Assembly (NCBI GenBank): GCA_035543335.1
Contig: DASZZH010000025.1
Coordinates: 248,185 to 312,184 of the forward strand
DNA length: 64,000 bases
Direction of reading: 5' to 3'
Source: Burkholderiales bacterium
GTDB taxonomy: Bacteria > Pseudomonadota > Gammaproteobacteria > Burkholderiales > JAHFRG01
The position numbers were made by a program, and so were the translations under genes. Shown piece after piece: positions 11,624-23,352 of the stretch (within the stretch, counting starts at the first letter, position 1; every line of letters begins with the position of its first letter). Under the pieces are notes generated by a model, which had not been told where the DNA came from, made no database searches, and worked only from the letters and a program-made list of their open reading frames with translations.

Positions 11624-11637
11624 GTTTCACGTGAAAC
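11624..11637. promoter_or_regulatory. parS centromere site (ParB-binding palindrome)
   Basis: A perfect 14-base palindrome GTTTCACGTGAAAC sits in the 33-base gap between dnaN and gyrB. It matches the core of the widely conserved parS consensus TGTTTCACGTGAAACA, losing only the outermost base pair. ParB would load here to organise and segregate the origin. The parAB genes are not in the window but are usually just downstream of mnmG, which runs off the left edge. Confidence 0.88.
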
Positions 11638-11650
11638 CATAGAAGGTTAA

Positions 11651-14068
<2,418 letters not shown>

Positions 14069-14074
14069 GGGGCC

Positions 14075-16354
14075 TTACGCAGCCGCCGCAGGAGCAGGTG
14101 TGCTATAGCCGCACCCCTTCACCGGGCAAACCAGTTCTGTTCCGTGGCGCTGGGTGGTTTTCAAAGAGAGGATCGGCCATTTGCACTTGGGGCAGGGCTG
14201 GGCCACCGGAGGATTCCACACCGCGTAATTGCACTTGGGGTAGGTGCTGCATGAGTAGAACACTTTGCCGTAGCGGCTCCTGCGCTCGATAAGGCTCCCG
14301 CTTGCGCATTGCGGACACGGCACCCCGGAATCGCGTGGCTTGTTGAGCGGCTCGATGAATCTGCATTTGGGATAAGACGAGCAGCCGATGAATTTCCCAT
14401 ACGGTCCGTTCTTGATGGCCAGAGCGCTTCCACATTTCGGACAGGTGCGTCCTTCCACCATAGCGGTTTCTTCAGGTTTTTCCGTTTCGCCGTTGAGGTT
14501 GCGGGTGTAGTCGCAATCCGGAAAGCCGGTGCAGCCCACGAACTTGCCGCGTTTGCCCAAGCGCGCGGCGAGCGGCTTGCCGCACTTAGGACAGGCCTCA
14601 TCCATTTTTTCCTGCGTGACTTCGCGGCGCGAGATGTTTTTCTTGTCCTCGATCAGGCGATGAAAGCCTTTCCAGAATTCCTCCAATACCGGCACCCACT
14701 CGCGCTTGCCGTTGGAGATTTGGTCGAGCTGGTCTTCGAGCTTGGCGGTGAAATCGTAATCCACGTAGCGGGTGAAGTGCTCGGTGAGGAATTTGTTGAC
14801 CACGCAGCCCACATCGGTGGGAACAAAGCGCTTCTTGTCGAGCACCGCGTAATCCCGATCCAATAGCGTGGATATGATGCTGGCATAAGTCGAAGGCCGG
14901 CCGATGCCGTGATCTTCCAGCGTTTTCACCAGGCTCGCCTCGGTGTAGCGCGGCGGCGGCTGAGTGAAGTGTTGCTCGCCATAGAGTTTGTCGACCGGCA
15001 CGACGTCGCCGACGTTGAGGATCGGTAGCTTGTCTTCACCCTCTTCTTCGGGTTCGTCAAGGCCTTCCTGATAGACGGCAATGAAGCCGGGGAAAACCAG
15101 GGTTTGTCCGCTGGCGCGGAACAGGTTGTCGGGATTGTTCATGCTGATGTCGAGGCTGGTGACGTCGAACTGCGCCGGGCTCATCTGGCAGGCGAGCGCG
15201 CGCTTCCAGATCATTTCGTAAAGCCTGGCTTGCTCCGCGCTGAGGTATGGCTTGACACTCTCCGGCATACGGAAAATCGAAGTCGGGCGAATCGCCTCGT
15301 GCGCTTCCTGCACGTTCTTGGATTTGCTCTTGTAATGCACTGCGGTTTTTGGCAGGTACTCGTGGTCGAAGTGCTTGCTCACATAATTGCGAATTTCGGT
15401 GACGGCTTCGTTGGCTAGCGACAGTGAATCGGTACGCATGTAGGTAATCAGACCGACGCTGGTGCCGCCAATGTCCACGCCCTCGTACAACTGTTGCGCC
15501 ACGCGCATGGCGCGCTGCGTACTGAGGTTGAGCTTGCGCACGGCTTCCTGCTGTAGCGTGGACGTGGTGAACGGCGCGGCAGGCAGGCGCTGCTTGCGCT
15601 TCTTGTCGGCCTTGACGACCTGCGCGTTCCTGGCCGTGCGCAAATCCGCGATGATTTCTTGCTGGGCCGCATTATCCGGTATGCTGAACTGCTCCAACTT
15701 CTCGCCGCGGTACTGGAACAAACGCGCGGAGAATTTCTGTTTCTCCTTGTGGCTGTCGAAGTGAATGGTCCAGTGTTCCTGCGGTTTGAATGCCTCGATT
15801 TCCTGCTCGCGCTCCACGATCAGGCGCAATGCCGGGCTTTGCACGCGCCCCGCAGAAAGGCCCGGGCGGATCTTGCGCCACAGCAGCGGCGACAGATTAA
15901 AACCGACCAGGTAATCGAGCGCACGGCGCGCCTGTTGCGCGTTGACCAGCGGCATGGAAATATCGCGTGGTTCCTTAATCGCGTTCTTTACCGCTGATTC
16001 GGTGATTTCGTAGAACACCACCCGCAGCGGTTTCTTGTTCTTGAGCAGCTTCTTGGAATTGAGGATTTCGGAGATGTGCCATGCAATCGCCTCGCCTTCG
16101 CGGTCCGGGTCGGTGGCGAGAAATATCTTACTTGCTTTGGCGACGGCTTTGGCAATCGCGTCGACATGCTTGCTGTTGCGCGCGATAAGCTGGTATTTCA
16201 TGGCAAAGGCGTGCTCGGGATCGACCGCGCCCTGCTTGGGCACCAGATCCCGAACGTGGCCAAAGCAGGCCAGGATTTCGAAATCGCTCCCGAGATATTT
16301 TTTGAGCGTTTTCGCTTTAGAGGGCGATTCGACGATCAGCAAGTTGTCGGACAT
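14075..16354 (-). CDS. topA: DNA topoisomerase I (omega protein)
   Basis: Type IA topoisomerase relaxing negative supercoils, opposing gyrase encoded just across a six-base convergent gap. It has 759 residues from ATG 16354 (MSDNLLIVESPSKAKTLKKYL); a longer frame to 16375 adds only seven non-conserved residues. Visible features are the N-terminal TOPRIM domain with ATDPDREGEAIAWHI, the active-site tyrosine segment GLITYMRTDSLSLA, and four C-terminal zinc-ribbon modules of the CxxC...C..C type in the last ~180 residues. It probably heads away from dprA as a separate unit (100-base gap). Confidence 0.97.
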   Translation of the reverse strand: MSDNLLIVESPSKAKTLKKYLGSDFEILACFGHVRDLVPKQGAVDPEHAFAMKYQLIARNSKHVDAIAKAVAKASKIFLATDPDREGEAIAWHISEILNSKKLLKNKKPLRVVFYEITESAVKNAIKEPRDISMPLVNAQQARRALDYLVGFNLSPLLWRKIRPGLSAGRVQSPALRLIVEREQEIEAFKPQEHWTIHFDSHKEKQKFSARLFQYRGEKLEQFSIPDNAAQQEIIADLRTARNAQVVKADKKRKQRLPAAPFTTSTLQQEAVRKLNLSTQRAMRVAQQLYEGVDIGGTSVGLITYMRTDSLSLANEAVTEIRNYVSKHFDHEYLPKTAVHYKSKSKNVQEAHEAIRPTSIFRMPESVKPYLSAEQARLYEMIWKRALACQMSPAQFDVTSLDISMNNPDNLFRASGQTLVFPGFIAVYQEGLDEPEEEGEDKLPILNVGDVVPVDKLYGEQHFTQPPPRYTEASLVKTLEDHGIGRPSTYASIISTLLDRDYAVLDKKRFVPTDVGCVVNKFLTEHFTRYVDYDFTAKLEDQLDQISNGKREWVPVLEEFWKGFHRLIEDKKNISRREVTQEKMDEACPKCGKPLAARLGKRGKFVGCTGFPDCDYTRNLNGETEKPEETAMVEGRTCPKCGSALAIKNGPYGKFIGCSSYPKCRFIEPLNKPRDSGVPCPQCASGSLIERRSRYGKVFYSCSTYPKCNYAVWNPPVAQPCPKCKWPILSLKTTQRHGTELVCPVKGCGYSTPAPAAAA

Positions 16355-16454
16355 GCGTGTGTTTGGCGAAACCAAAGCGCAAGATGATAAGAACTATTTG
16401 CGGCCTTAGCAAGAAGTTTGCGGAAGGCGCAGAGCGCTTTGTTTACGGCAACAA

Positions 16455-17534
16455 TCAGTTAAGTCGTTGATAAAGGCCGCCGGGAAGCGCGGCAACACGA
16501 CCCGCAAGCTCGAGCTGGAGCAGCATGGCGGTTACCGCATCGGGAGGCAATTGGCAGCGGGTGCACAAGGTGTCGATGTCGCAGGGATCGAAACCCAAAT
16601 GCTGCAGAAGCGGCGGGGTATCCGAATCCGATTGGTGCGTGCTGGTGGTATGCCCCGTTGTTTTCCAGCCGATTTCTTCGAGGACGTCCTGCGCGCTTTC
16701 CGCGAGCTTTGCGCCCTGCTTGATGAGCGCGTGGCAGCCTTTGGTAAGTGGAGAATGAATCGAGCCGGGAATCGCGAACACTTCACGCCCCTGTTCCAGC
16801 GCCTGCCGCGCTGTAATCAGCGAGCCGCTGGAGAGCGCGGCTTCAACCACCAGGCAGCCGCGACAGAGCCCGCTGATGACGCGGTTGCGCCGCGGAAAAT
16901 TGCTGCCGACGGCCGGCGTGCCTATGGGAAACTCGGAAATCAGCGTGCCCGCGTCTGCTAGCGCGTGCGCGAGCTCGCGATTGCGCGCAGGGTAAACGAT
17001 GTCCAGCCCGGTGCCAACCACGGCGACGCTCGAAGAAGCACCTTTTAAACCACCACGATGGGCCGCAGCATCTATTCCCAGCGCCAGCCCGCTCACGATG
17101 GAAAGCCCCGCGTCACTCAAGGCCTGCGCGAAACTTTCGGCATTGGCTATTCCCTGCGGAGTGGCGTTGCGGCTGCCGACGATGGCCAGCGCCGGCCGGT
17201 TAAGCAGCTCGAGCCGGCCTTTGACATAAAGCAAAGGCGGCGGGTCGGGAATCTGCAGCAGGAGTTGCGGATAGTCCCGGTCGGCGAGCGTGACCAGGTG
17301 ATTGTTGTCATCCTCGAGCCACTTGAGCGCGTCGCGGACCGAGTCGCGATCTAAGTTTTCGCTAATGCAGCGTGCGATTTTGGCGGGGACGATGCGGGTG
17401 AGTTCAGCGTAACTTGCCGCGAGAATTTTTTGTGGTTCGCCGAAAGCAACGAGCAGTTTGCGGAAGGATTCATCGCCGAGGCCCGGCATGAGGCTTAACG
17501 CCAGCCAGCTTTCGGTCTCCTGGTCAGGCTGCAT
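16455..17534 (-). CDS. dprA: DprA (Smf), DNA-processing protein for natural transformation
   Basis: Binds incoming single-stranded DNA and loads RecA during transformation. It has 359 residues: an N-terminal helical region, the Rossmann-like core with AIVGSRNATPQGIANAESFA, SGLALGIDAAAHRGGL and FPRRNRVISGLCRGCLVVEA, and a C-terminal winged-helix-like segment (DTLCTRCQLPPDAVTAMLLQLEL). It follows the LysM gene by 23 bases, a neighbourhood seen in many betaproteobacteria (lysM-dprA-topA). Confidence 0.95.
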   Translation of the reverse strand: MQPDQETESWLALSLMPGLGDESFRKLLVAFGEPQKILAASYAELTRIVPAKIARCISENLDRDSVRDALKWLEDDNNHLVTLADRDYPQLLLQIPDPPPLLYVKGRLELLNRPALAIVGSRNATPQGIANAESFAQALSDAGLSIVSGLALGIDAAAHRGGLKGASSSVAVVGTGLDIVYPARNRELAHALADAGTLISEFPIGTPAVGSNFPRRNRVISGLCRGCLVVEAALSSGSLITARQALEQGREVFAIPGSIHSPLTKGCHALIKQGAKLAESAQDVLEEIGWKTTGHTTSTHQSDSDTPPLLQHLGFDPCDIDTLCTRCQLPPDAVTAMLLQLELAGRVAALPGGLYQRLN

Positions 17535-17557
17535 TGCAGGAAGAGCGGGGTATCAGA

Positions 17558-18619
17558 TCAGGGCGTCTGCGCCACGTCGAGCACATGTACCGGACGCGTG
17601 GTCTGCATGACCAGCGCGTAGGAAACCTTTTGAAAGGTGCGGAAAACCATGAGCAGACCGTAGCGTTCATCGGGTATCCTCAGGGTCACTTTGCCACTGG
17701 AGTTTTTTACCGGCGGCGCACGGCGGTAGAGCGCGAGCACATGCCCTCTTTCCAGGCCGTCGCGCACACCCTTGTTGAGGGTAACGATGGTGTTTTGTGC
17801 GCCTTCGGTTATCCCGCCGTAAGCGGAAATGACGCGTACCTTGATCGCTTTTTCCGGTGCGTGCGGCACATAATTGGCGGCCGCCAGAGACGAGGCAACC
17901 ACCAGGCGGTCGCCGGTGTTGATTTCCTGCGTGGATTTGGTGATTTCAATCGGGCTGGCTTCGGCAAATTTGATGACCCTGGCTTGTCCCAGGTAAATCG
18001 CTTCGTAGCCTAGAATTTCCTGGGTTTCCGGATCAAACAGCGTTTTGCCAACACGGTAAATTTGCCAATCCTCGCCTTTCTCTTTTGGCAGGTCCTGCAC
18101 ATAGGCGTGATCTCCCGCGCCCAGCACCACGCGTTCGTCCTGGCCAGCGACGATGCGGGGCGCGTTTTCCAAACCGTTAGCCTCGATAACCAGCGGCTGG
18201 CTCAAGAAAGGTTCGATGGCAGAAGCCGGTATGGCGGGAATCGGTGCGCGCTCTAAGGCTTCGGCGCGAACACGCGGACCAAGCTTGACGGTTTCCCGCC
18301 CCCCGACCGCTGTTCCAGCAGTCTCACCCCTTACCAGGCGCAGCGCCGGGGTCTTGCCGGAACGGTCGAGCACAACCACATCGCCCGGGTAAATGAGGTG
18401 GGGATTTTGGATTTGCTCGCGATTCATGCCCCAGACCTGCGGCCATTGCCAGGGATCTTTGAGGAAGCGCTTGGAAATGCCCCATAGCGTGTCGCCTTTT
18501 ACCACGACATAGCGGTCAGGCGGATTGTCCTGCAACTGGACAGGCTCATCTTCGGCGATTGCTCGCGCCGCAGTCAAACCCGAAAGCAGAATCAGCGATA
18601 TAATAAAAAACTTACGCAT
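17558..18619 (-). CDS. Exported LysM peptidoglycan-binding protein
   Basis: A 353-residue predicted envelope protein. It begins with a typical signal peptide (MRKFFIISLILLSGLTAARA), followed by one LysM domain at about residues 35-85 (YVVVKGDTLWGISKRFLKDP, then NPHLIYPGDVVVL). The remainder is a conserved uncharacterised domain rich in beta-strand segments. It lies upstream of dprA on the same strand and divergent from def. A structural or peptidoglycan-anchoring role is inferred; no enzymatic domain is visible. Confidence 0.88.
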   Translation of the reverse strand: MRKFFIISLILLSGLTAARAIAEDEPVQLQDNPPDRYVVVKGDTLWGISKRFLKDPWQWPQVWGMNREQIQNPHLIYPGDVVVLDRSGKTPALRLVRGETAGTAVGGRETVKLGPRVRAEALERAPIPAIPASAIEPFLSQPLVIEANGLENAPRIVAGQDERVVLGAGDHAYVQDLPKEKGEDWQIYRVGKTLFDPETQEILGYEAIYLGQARVIKFAEASPIEITKSTQEINTGDRLVVASSLAAANYVPHAPEKAIKVRVISAYGGITEGAQNTIVTLNKGVRDGLERGHVLALYRRAPPVKNSSGKVTLRIPDERYGLLMVFRTFQKVSYALVMQTTRPVHVLDVAQTP

Positions 18620-18740
18620 CGGAATCCCCGTTTGTAGAAGTTCGACCCGAAATCCCGGAATACTCCAAGTGTAGCATACCTATAAGAAATCAAGGGTTAG
18701 TATAAATTCTGCATGTGCTTTGTTAAATTAGCAAGCATAA

Positions 18741-19244
18741 ATGACGATTTTAAAAATCCTCCTATACCCAGATTCCCGGCTCCACACCATAGCCAAGCCG
18801 GTTACCAAGGTCAATGATGAGATCCGTACCCTGGTTGCGAACATGGCGGAGACCATGTATGCCGCGCCCGGTGTGGGCCTGTCGGCCACCCAGGTCGATA
18901 TGCACAAGCAGGTGATTATCATCGACACCTCGGAAACGCGTGACCAGCTCAAGGTTTTCATCAATCCTGAAATCGTGGAAAGCGAGGGAATTTCCGACTG
19001 CGAAGAGGGGTGCCTCTCGGTGCCGGGGGTTTTTGAGAAAGTACCGCGCGCCGCGCGCATCAAGGTGCAAGCCCTGGACCGCGGGGGCAAGTCTTTTGCG
19101 CTGGACGCGGACGGGCTGCTGTCGGTGTGCATCCAGCATGAAATGGACCACCTCAAGGGCAGGGTGTTCGTCGAGTATCTCTCACGCCTCAAGCAAACGC
19201 GCATACTCAGCAGGCTCAGGAAAATGCAGCGCAAGGTTATATAG
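18741..19244 (+). CDS. def: Peptide deformylase
   Basis: Fe/Zn hydrolase that removes the N-formyl group from nascent proteins. It has 167 residues with all three family motifs: [10 protein letters not shown] (usually GxGLAAxQ), EEGCLSVPG, and the metal-binding HEMDHLKG (HExxH). The stop TAG straddles the left edge of the inverted-repeat element at 19243: the T is chromosomal and the AG belongs to the element. That element separates def from its usual operon partner fmt. Confidence 0.97.
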   Translation: MTILKILLYPDSRLHTIAKPVTKVNDEIRTLVANMAETMYAAPGVGLSATQVDMHKQVIIIDTSETRDQLKVFINPEIVESEGISDCEEGCLSVPGVFEKVPRAARIKVQALDRGGKSFALDADGLLSVCIQHEMDHLKGRVFVEYLSRLKQTRILSRLRKMQRKVI

Positions 19245-19634
19245 AACCTATCTCATCAATGGTCACGTGTGCGACGGCGGCGATTTTGGGTGCAGTTCTA
19301 GGCGCGAGCGACGCCGTTTGGTCATTCCAAACTAGGAGCGAGCAACGGCGAAATGCGCCAAAGTGCGTCCCGAACTCGGACTCGCGCAGCGTGGCGCGGA
19401 AAGGGGCGCGAAGGCCGTCGATGGACAGCGCTTCTTGGGCGCACAGCTCGTCGCTCCCGCACCCAGCTTCGCCACCGGGTCGCGACGGCCCCCGTCCCTT
19501 CGGGTTGTGGTCAGAAAGACCGGCTGCGTCGTTGCTCGGCTTGCCTATGTTCAACATATGTCTGCGCCTTCGCGCCTTGCATCCGGCCTTTCTGGCCTAC
19601 AACGCATCGCGCGACCATTGGTGAGATAGGTTCT
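19243..19634. repeat. Non-coding inverted-repeat element, copy 1 (392 bp), between def and fmt
   Basis: This copy fills the whole def-fmt gap. Its ends are 20-base inverted repeats (19243-19262 and 19615-19634, one mismatch) beginning AGAACCTATCTCA. No credible coding frame lies inside. Read on the minus strand it shares ordered modules with the copy at 26818-27089: GGATGCAAGGCGCGA, CCGAGCAACGACGCAG, CAACCCGAAGGGACGGGG, GCATTTCGCCGTTGCTCGC and CGCCGCCGTCGCACACGTG. It is longer by roughly 100 bases of extra sequence in its middle. It ends one base before the fmt ATG. Confidence 0.85.
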
Positions 19635-19635
19635 T

Positions 19636-20565
19636 ATGAAACTCGCCTTCGCCGGCACTCCTGAATTTGCGGCGCTAGCGCTGGAACAGATGCTGCGCGC
19701 CGGTTTTAACCCCGTCTTGGTACTGACGCAACCCGACCGCCCTGCCGGACGCGGGATGAGGGCCGCGGCGAGCGCAGTAAAGGAACTCGCATTAAGACGC
19801 GGGCTTAAGCTGCAGCAGCCGCAAACCCTGAAAGACGCTGCAACATTGGAAGAATTGAAGCGGGTGGCGCTCGACGTGATGGTCGCCGCAGCGTATGGGC
19901 TGATTCTGCCCAAAGCCGTTTTGGATTTGCCACGCTTTGGCTGCATCAATATTCATGCCTCGCTTCTGCCCAGGTGGCGCGGCGCGGCGCCGATACAGCG
20001 CGCGCTGCTTGCCGGCGACGCCGAAACCGGCATCAGCATCATACAGATGGACGAAGGTTTGGATACGGGACCGCTGTTGCTGCAACAGCGTTTGCAGATT
20101 GCTGTCGACGAGACCGCGCAAACCCTGCATGATAAATTAGCGCAGCTCGGGGGGGGGTGCATCGTGCGTGTGCTTCAAGCGCTCCAGCGCGGCGAATTGC
20201 AGCCGCAACTTCAGCCGCAAACAGGCGCAAGCTACGCCGCCAAGGTGGAGAAAGCCGAAGCGGAAATCGACTGGGAAAAAGAAGCGCGCTTAATCGAGCG
20301 CATGGTACGCGCGTTTAATCCCCATCCCGGGGCCTCCACACTGTTAAATAGCGAGCCGCTCAAAATCTGGAAAGCCGGGGTTGAAAATCATGTGATAGGC
20401 AACCCGGGCGAGGTGATTGCTGCGAATGGCTTAGGCATCGTTGTGGCTTGTGGCGCAGGGGGGTTGCGCATCGAAGAGCTGCAAAAAGCGGGTAGCAAGC
20501 GCCTGCGGGCGCAAGCCTTCCTGGCAGGTTCTGCCTTGAGGCCGGGCACGCGGCTTGGCGCTTGA
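19636..20565 (+). CDS. fmt: Methionyl-tRNA formyltransferase
   Basis: Formylates initiator Met-tRNA using 10-formyl-THF, the reaction whose product Def later reverses on proteins. The 309-residue protein shows the N-terminal formyltransferase fold (MKLAFAGTPEFAALALEQM), the catalytic block INIHASLLPRWRGAAPIQRA, DEGLDTGPLL, and a C-terminal OB-like tRNA-binding domain. The start codon lies one base beyond the repeat element, so the untranslated leader, including a weak ATAGG ribosome site, is made of the element's terminal repeat. Confidence 0.96.
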   Translation: MKLAFAGTPEFAALALEQMLRAGFNPVLVLTQPDRPAGRGMRAAASAVKELALRRGLKLQQPQTLKDAATLEELKRVALDVMVAAAYGLILPKAVLDLPRFGCINIHASLLPRWRGAAPIQRALLAGDAETGISIIQMDEGLDTGPLLLQQRLQIAVDETAQTLHDKLAQLGGGCIVRVLQALQRGELQPQLQPQTGASYAAKVEKAEAEIDWEKEARLIERMVRAFNPHPGASTLLNSEPLKIWKAGVENHVIGNPGEVIAANGLGIVVACGAGGLRIEELQKAGSKRLRAQAFLAGSALRPGTRLGA

Positions 20566-20637
20566 ATTTTTTTGGTTTCAGTCTTATCTAAGGAATCGCC
20601 GCCGAACCAAGCGGCAGACTAAGTGAAAGGAACCGCA

Positions 20638-21486
20638 ATGTTGGGAAACTGGCTCAAAACTTCTTTGTTGATGGCCGCCATCATGGCGCTTTTCGGCACG
20701 GTCGGCGCGCTGCTCGGCGGCGGCTCGGGAATGGCAATTGCTTTGGTTCTTGGCGGCGCAATGAATCTCTGGGCCTACTGGTTCTCCGACAAGATGGTGC
20801 TGCGCCTGTACCACGCCCAGGAAGTGGATGAAACCCGCGCCACCGAGCTTTATGGCATCGTGCGCGAACTGGCGCAACGCGCGAATCTTCCCATGCCCAG
20901 GGTGTATTTGATCGATCAGGCCCAGCCCAATGCATTTGCCACCGGCCGCAACCCCGAGCATGCCGCGGTGGCCGCGACCACCGGCATTTTGCAGTTGCTC
21001 ACCCCGCGCGAGTTGCGCGGGGTGCTGGGGCATGAACTCGCCCACGTCCGGCATCGCGATATTTTGATCTCCACCCTCTCCGCCACTATCGCCGGCGCTG
21101 TTTCGTCCGTCGCGCAATTCGGTATGTTGTTTGGCGACGGCAACCAGAATGGGCACGGCGTGCATCCGCTGGCGGCGTTGCTCATCATGATTGTTGCTCC
21201 GATTGCGGCAATGCTGATTCAGCTCGCCATCTCGCGGGCGCGCGAATTCGAAGCCGACCGCGGCGGCGCGGAAATCTCGGGCAATCCAGAGGCACTGGCT
21301 TCCGCCCTGGAAAAAATCGAGCGTTACGCCCGCGGCGAGACTATGCCCGTCGCCGAAATGCATCCGGAAACCGCGCAGATGATGATCATCAACCCCCTCT
21401 CCGGCGGCGGCGTGCAGGGATTGTTCAGCACCCATCCTTCGACGCAGGAGCGCATTGCCCGTCTCTGGGCCACGGCGAGAGCCTGA
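20638..21486 (+). CDS. htpX: HtpX, membrane-bound zinc metalloprotease
   Basis: Inner-membrane protease involved in quality control of membrane proteins. It has 282 residues: two N-terminal hydrophobic helices, the zinc motif [10 protein letters not shown], another hydrophobic pair in the middle, and the [12 protein letters not shown] segment carrying the third ligand. A GTG at 20623 is in frame, but AAAGGAA just upstream of ATG 20638 supports the latter ([11 protein letters not shown]). It sits between fmt and rsmB in the conserved betaproteobacterial order. Confidence 0.95.
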   Translation: MLGNWLKTSLLMAAIMALFGTVGALLGGGSGMAIALVLGGAMNLWAYWFSDKMVLRLYHAQEVDETRATELYGIVRELAQRANLPMPRVYLIDQAQPNAFATGRNPEHAAVAATTGILQLLTPRELRGVLGHELAHVRHRDILISTLSATIAGAVSSVAQFGMLFGDGNQNGHGVHPLAALLIMIVAPIAAMLIQLAISRAREFEADRGGAEISGNPEALASALEKIERYARGETMPVAEMHPETAQMMIINPLSGGGVQGLFSTHPSTQERIARLWATARA

Positions 21487-21505
21487 TTCTCGCCAGCCGC
21501 GCGCG

Positions 21506-22765
21506 ATGATTGACGCTCAGCGCCTGGCCAGTCTTGCGGTAAGCCAGGTGCTGGAGGGGCGCAATCTCACTTCCACACTCTCCGCGCTTTGGCGGCGCCA
21601 CCCTTCTTTGGGCGCGCAACAGCGCGCGCAAGCCCAGGAGCTCGCTTACGGCACCTTGCGCTATTGCGGGGAAGCGCAGGCGCTGCTCGGTTTGTTGCTG
21701 GAGAAAACTTTGCGCGATGACAAACTGCGGGCGCTGCTTCTGGTAAGTCTCTACCAGTTGCAGTACGGCAAGACGCCGCCCTACGCGGTGGTTTACCAAG
21801 CGGTCAACGCCGCGGCAACGCTCAATCAGCGCGCAGCAAAAGGCTTGGTCAATGCGGTATTGCGCAACTTTCTTCGTCACCGCGAAAGCTTGACCCGGCA
21901 AGCCCGCGACAATGAAGTCGGCCTCTACTCACATCCGCAGTGGTGGATAGACAAACTGAAAGCGCAATACCCACACCAGCACCAAGCCATTTTGTTGGCT
22001 GCCAACCAGCATCCGCCGATGACTTTGCGGGTGAACCGGCGCGCCAGTACCAAGCGCGATTACCTTTTGCGGCTGCAAAGCGCGCAAATCGAGGCCATCG
22101 ATCTGGGCGGGGATGCGTTGATGCTGAAGCGGCCGCTCATGGTGGAAAAACTGCCCGGTTTTGCCGAAGGCCAGGTTTCGGTGCAGGACGCGGCAGCCCA
22201 GCGCGCCGCGCCGCTGCTCGACGTGCGGCCAGGAATGCGTGTGCTCGATGCCTGTGCCGCGCCGGGCGGCAAGACCGCGCATATTCTGGAGCAGGCTGAC
22301 GCCGAGGTTACCGCGCTGGATAACGACGGCGAACGATTGGGCCGAGTCGAAGAAAACCTGCGGCGCTTAAAACTTAAAGCGCGCATTGTGTGCGGCGATG
22401 CAGGTCAACCCGCGACGTGGTGGGATGGCGTGCCTTACCAGCGCATCCTTGCCGACGTGCCCTGCTCCGCTTCCGGAGTGGTGCGCCGTCATCCCGACAT
22501 CAAGTGGTTGCGGCGCGAAACCGACATCGGAAAGTTTGCCGGGCAGCAGTCGCGCATCCTCGATGCCTTGTGGCAATGCCTGGACGGAGGTGGTAAATTG
22601 CTATATGTCACTTGCTCGGTCTTTGCAGAGGAAAACCGTCAGCAAGTTGACGCGTTTCTTGGGCGGCACAAAAATGCCGAGCTTCAGCCGCTCAACACCG
22701 ACGGCCAATTGCTACCCGACAGCCAGCATGATGGTTTTTTCTACGCCTTGCTCCGTAAGATTTAA
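21506..22765 (+). CDS. rsmB: 16S rRNA (cytosine(967)-C5)-methyltransferase RsmB
   Basis: SAM-dependent m5C methyltransferase (Sun/Fmu family). The 419-residue protein has an N-terminal NusB-like RNA-binding domain, the SAM site DACAAPGGKTAHIL, and the catalytic motif IV ADVPCSASGVVRRHPDIKWL. A second cysteine (VTCSVFAEEN) serves as nucleophile in this class. ATG 21506 (MIDAQRLASLAV) is chosen over an upstream frame extension that overlaps htpX. It overlaps the next gene by about 35 bases. Confidence 0.95.
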   Translation: MIDAQRLASLAVSQVLEGRNLTSTLSALWRRHPSLGAQQRAQAQELAYGTLRYCGEAQALLGLLLEKTLRDDKLRALLLVSLYQLQYGKTPPYAVVYQAVNAAATLNQRAAKGLVNAVLRNFLRHRESLTRQARDNEVGLYSHPQWWIDKLKAQYPHQHQAILLAANQHPPMTLRVNRRASTKRDYLLRLQSAQIEAIDLGGDALMLKRPLMVEKLPGFAEGQVSVQDAAAQRAAPLLDVRPGMRVLDACAAPGGKTAHILEQADAEVTALDNDGERLGRVEENLRRLKLKARIVCGDAGQPATWWDGVPYQRILADVPCSASGVVRRHPDIKWLRRETDIGKFAGQQSRILDALWQCLDGGGKLLYVTCSVFAEENRQQVDAFLGRHKNAELQPLNTDGQLLPDSQHDGFFYALLRKI

Positions 22766-23339
22766 TCTGCCTTGGAAAAGGTTTTGGCCGCTGTTCAATT
22801 TACGCGGATTCGCCTGCGTGATGTTGTTGAGTCTGGCGCCGGCGCCGGTATTTGCGGAGGGTATACAGGTGAAAGCAGCCGCGTTCGAGGCGGACGGCAA
22901 CGATTATCTCCTGCAAGCGGACTTGGATATCGCGCTTACCCATACGCTGGAAGAAGCACTCAACAAGGGCGTGGCGCTGTATTTTGTCACCGAGTTTGAA
23001 TTGTCGCGCTCGCGCTGGTACTGGTTCGACCAGAAGCTGGTGCAACTCAAACATCAGTACAAATTGAGTTACAACGCGCTGACCCGGCAATACCGCTTGA
23101 GTGTAGGCAACTTGTTTCAGAATTTCGCCACTCTGCAGGAGGCGATGGGACTGATGAGCCAGTTGCGCGACCGGATGGCGGTGGAAAAAGCTGCGCTGGA
23201 AAAAGGCAAGACCTATGTCGCGGCGCTGCGCATGAGGCTCGATGTGTCGCAACTACCCAAGCCATTCCAGTTGAATGCAGTTGCTTCCAAGGACTGGAAC
23301 TTAAGCTCAGGCTGGCATCGTTGGGAGGTCACCCCGTGA
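22731..23339 (+). CDS. DUF4390 exported protein
   Basis: A 202-residue protein of unknown function found immediately upstream of the NtrY-type kinase in many betaproteobacteria. The N-terminus has a basic stretch, a hydrophobic core (FACVMLLSLAPAPVFA) and a likely signal-peptidase site before EGIQVKA, so it is probably periplasmic. The mature part is mixed alpha/beta with the family-like segment ALYFVTEFELSRSRWYWFD. The start is uncertain: ATGs at 22728 and 22731 both overlap rsmB, and ATG 22821 would cut into the signal peptide. Its placement suggests a sensing or accessory role for NtrY, but this is inference. Confidence 0.82.
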   Translation: MVFSTPCSVRFNLPWKRFWPLFNLRGFACVMLLSLAPAPVFAEGIQVKAAAFEADGNDYLLQADLDIALTHTLEEALNKGVALYFVTEFELSRSRWYWFDQKLVQLKHQYKLSYNALTRQYRLSVGNLFQNFATLQEAMGLMSQLRDRMAVEKAALEKGKTYVAALRMRLDVSQLPKPFQLNAVASKDWNLSSGWHRWEVTP

Positions 23340-23352
23340 GCGGAGAAGCGGC

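Noticed and set aside
19259-19664. Open frames of 88-121 codons inside repeat element copy 1
   Set aside because: Several overlapping frames on both strands with no conserved protein features; the three copies do not preserve any one frame.
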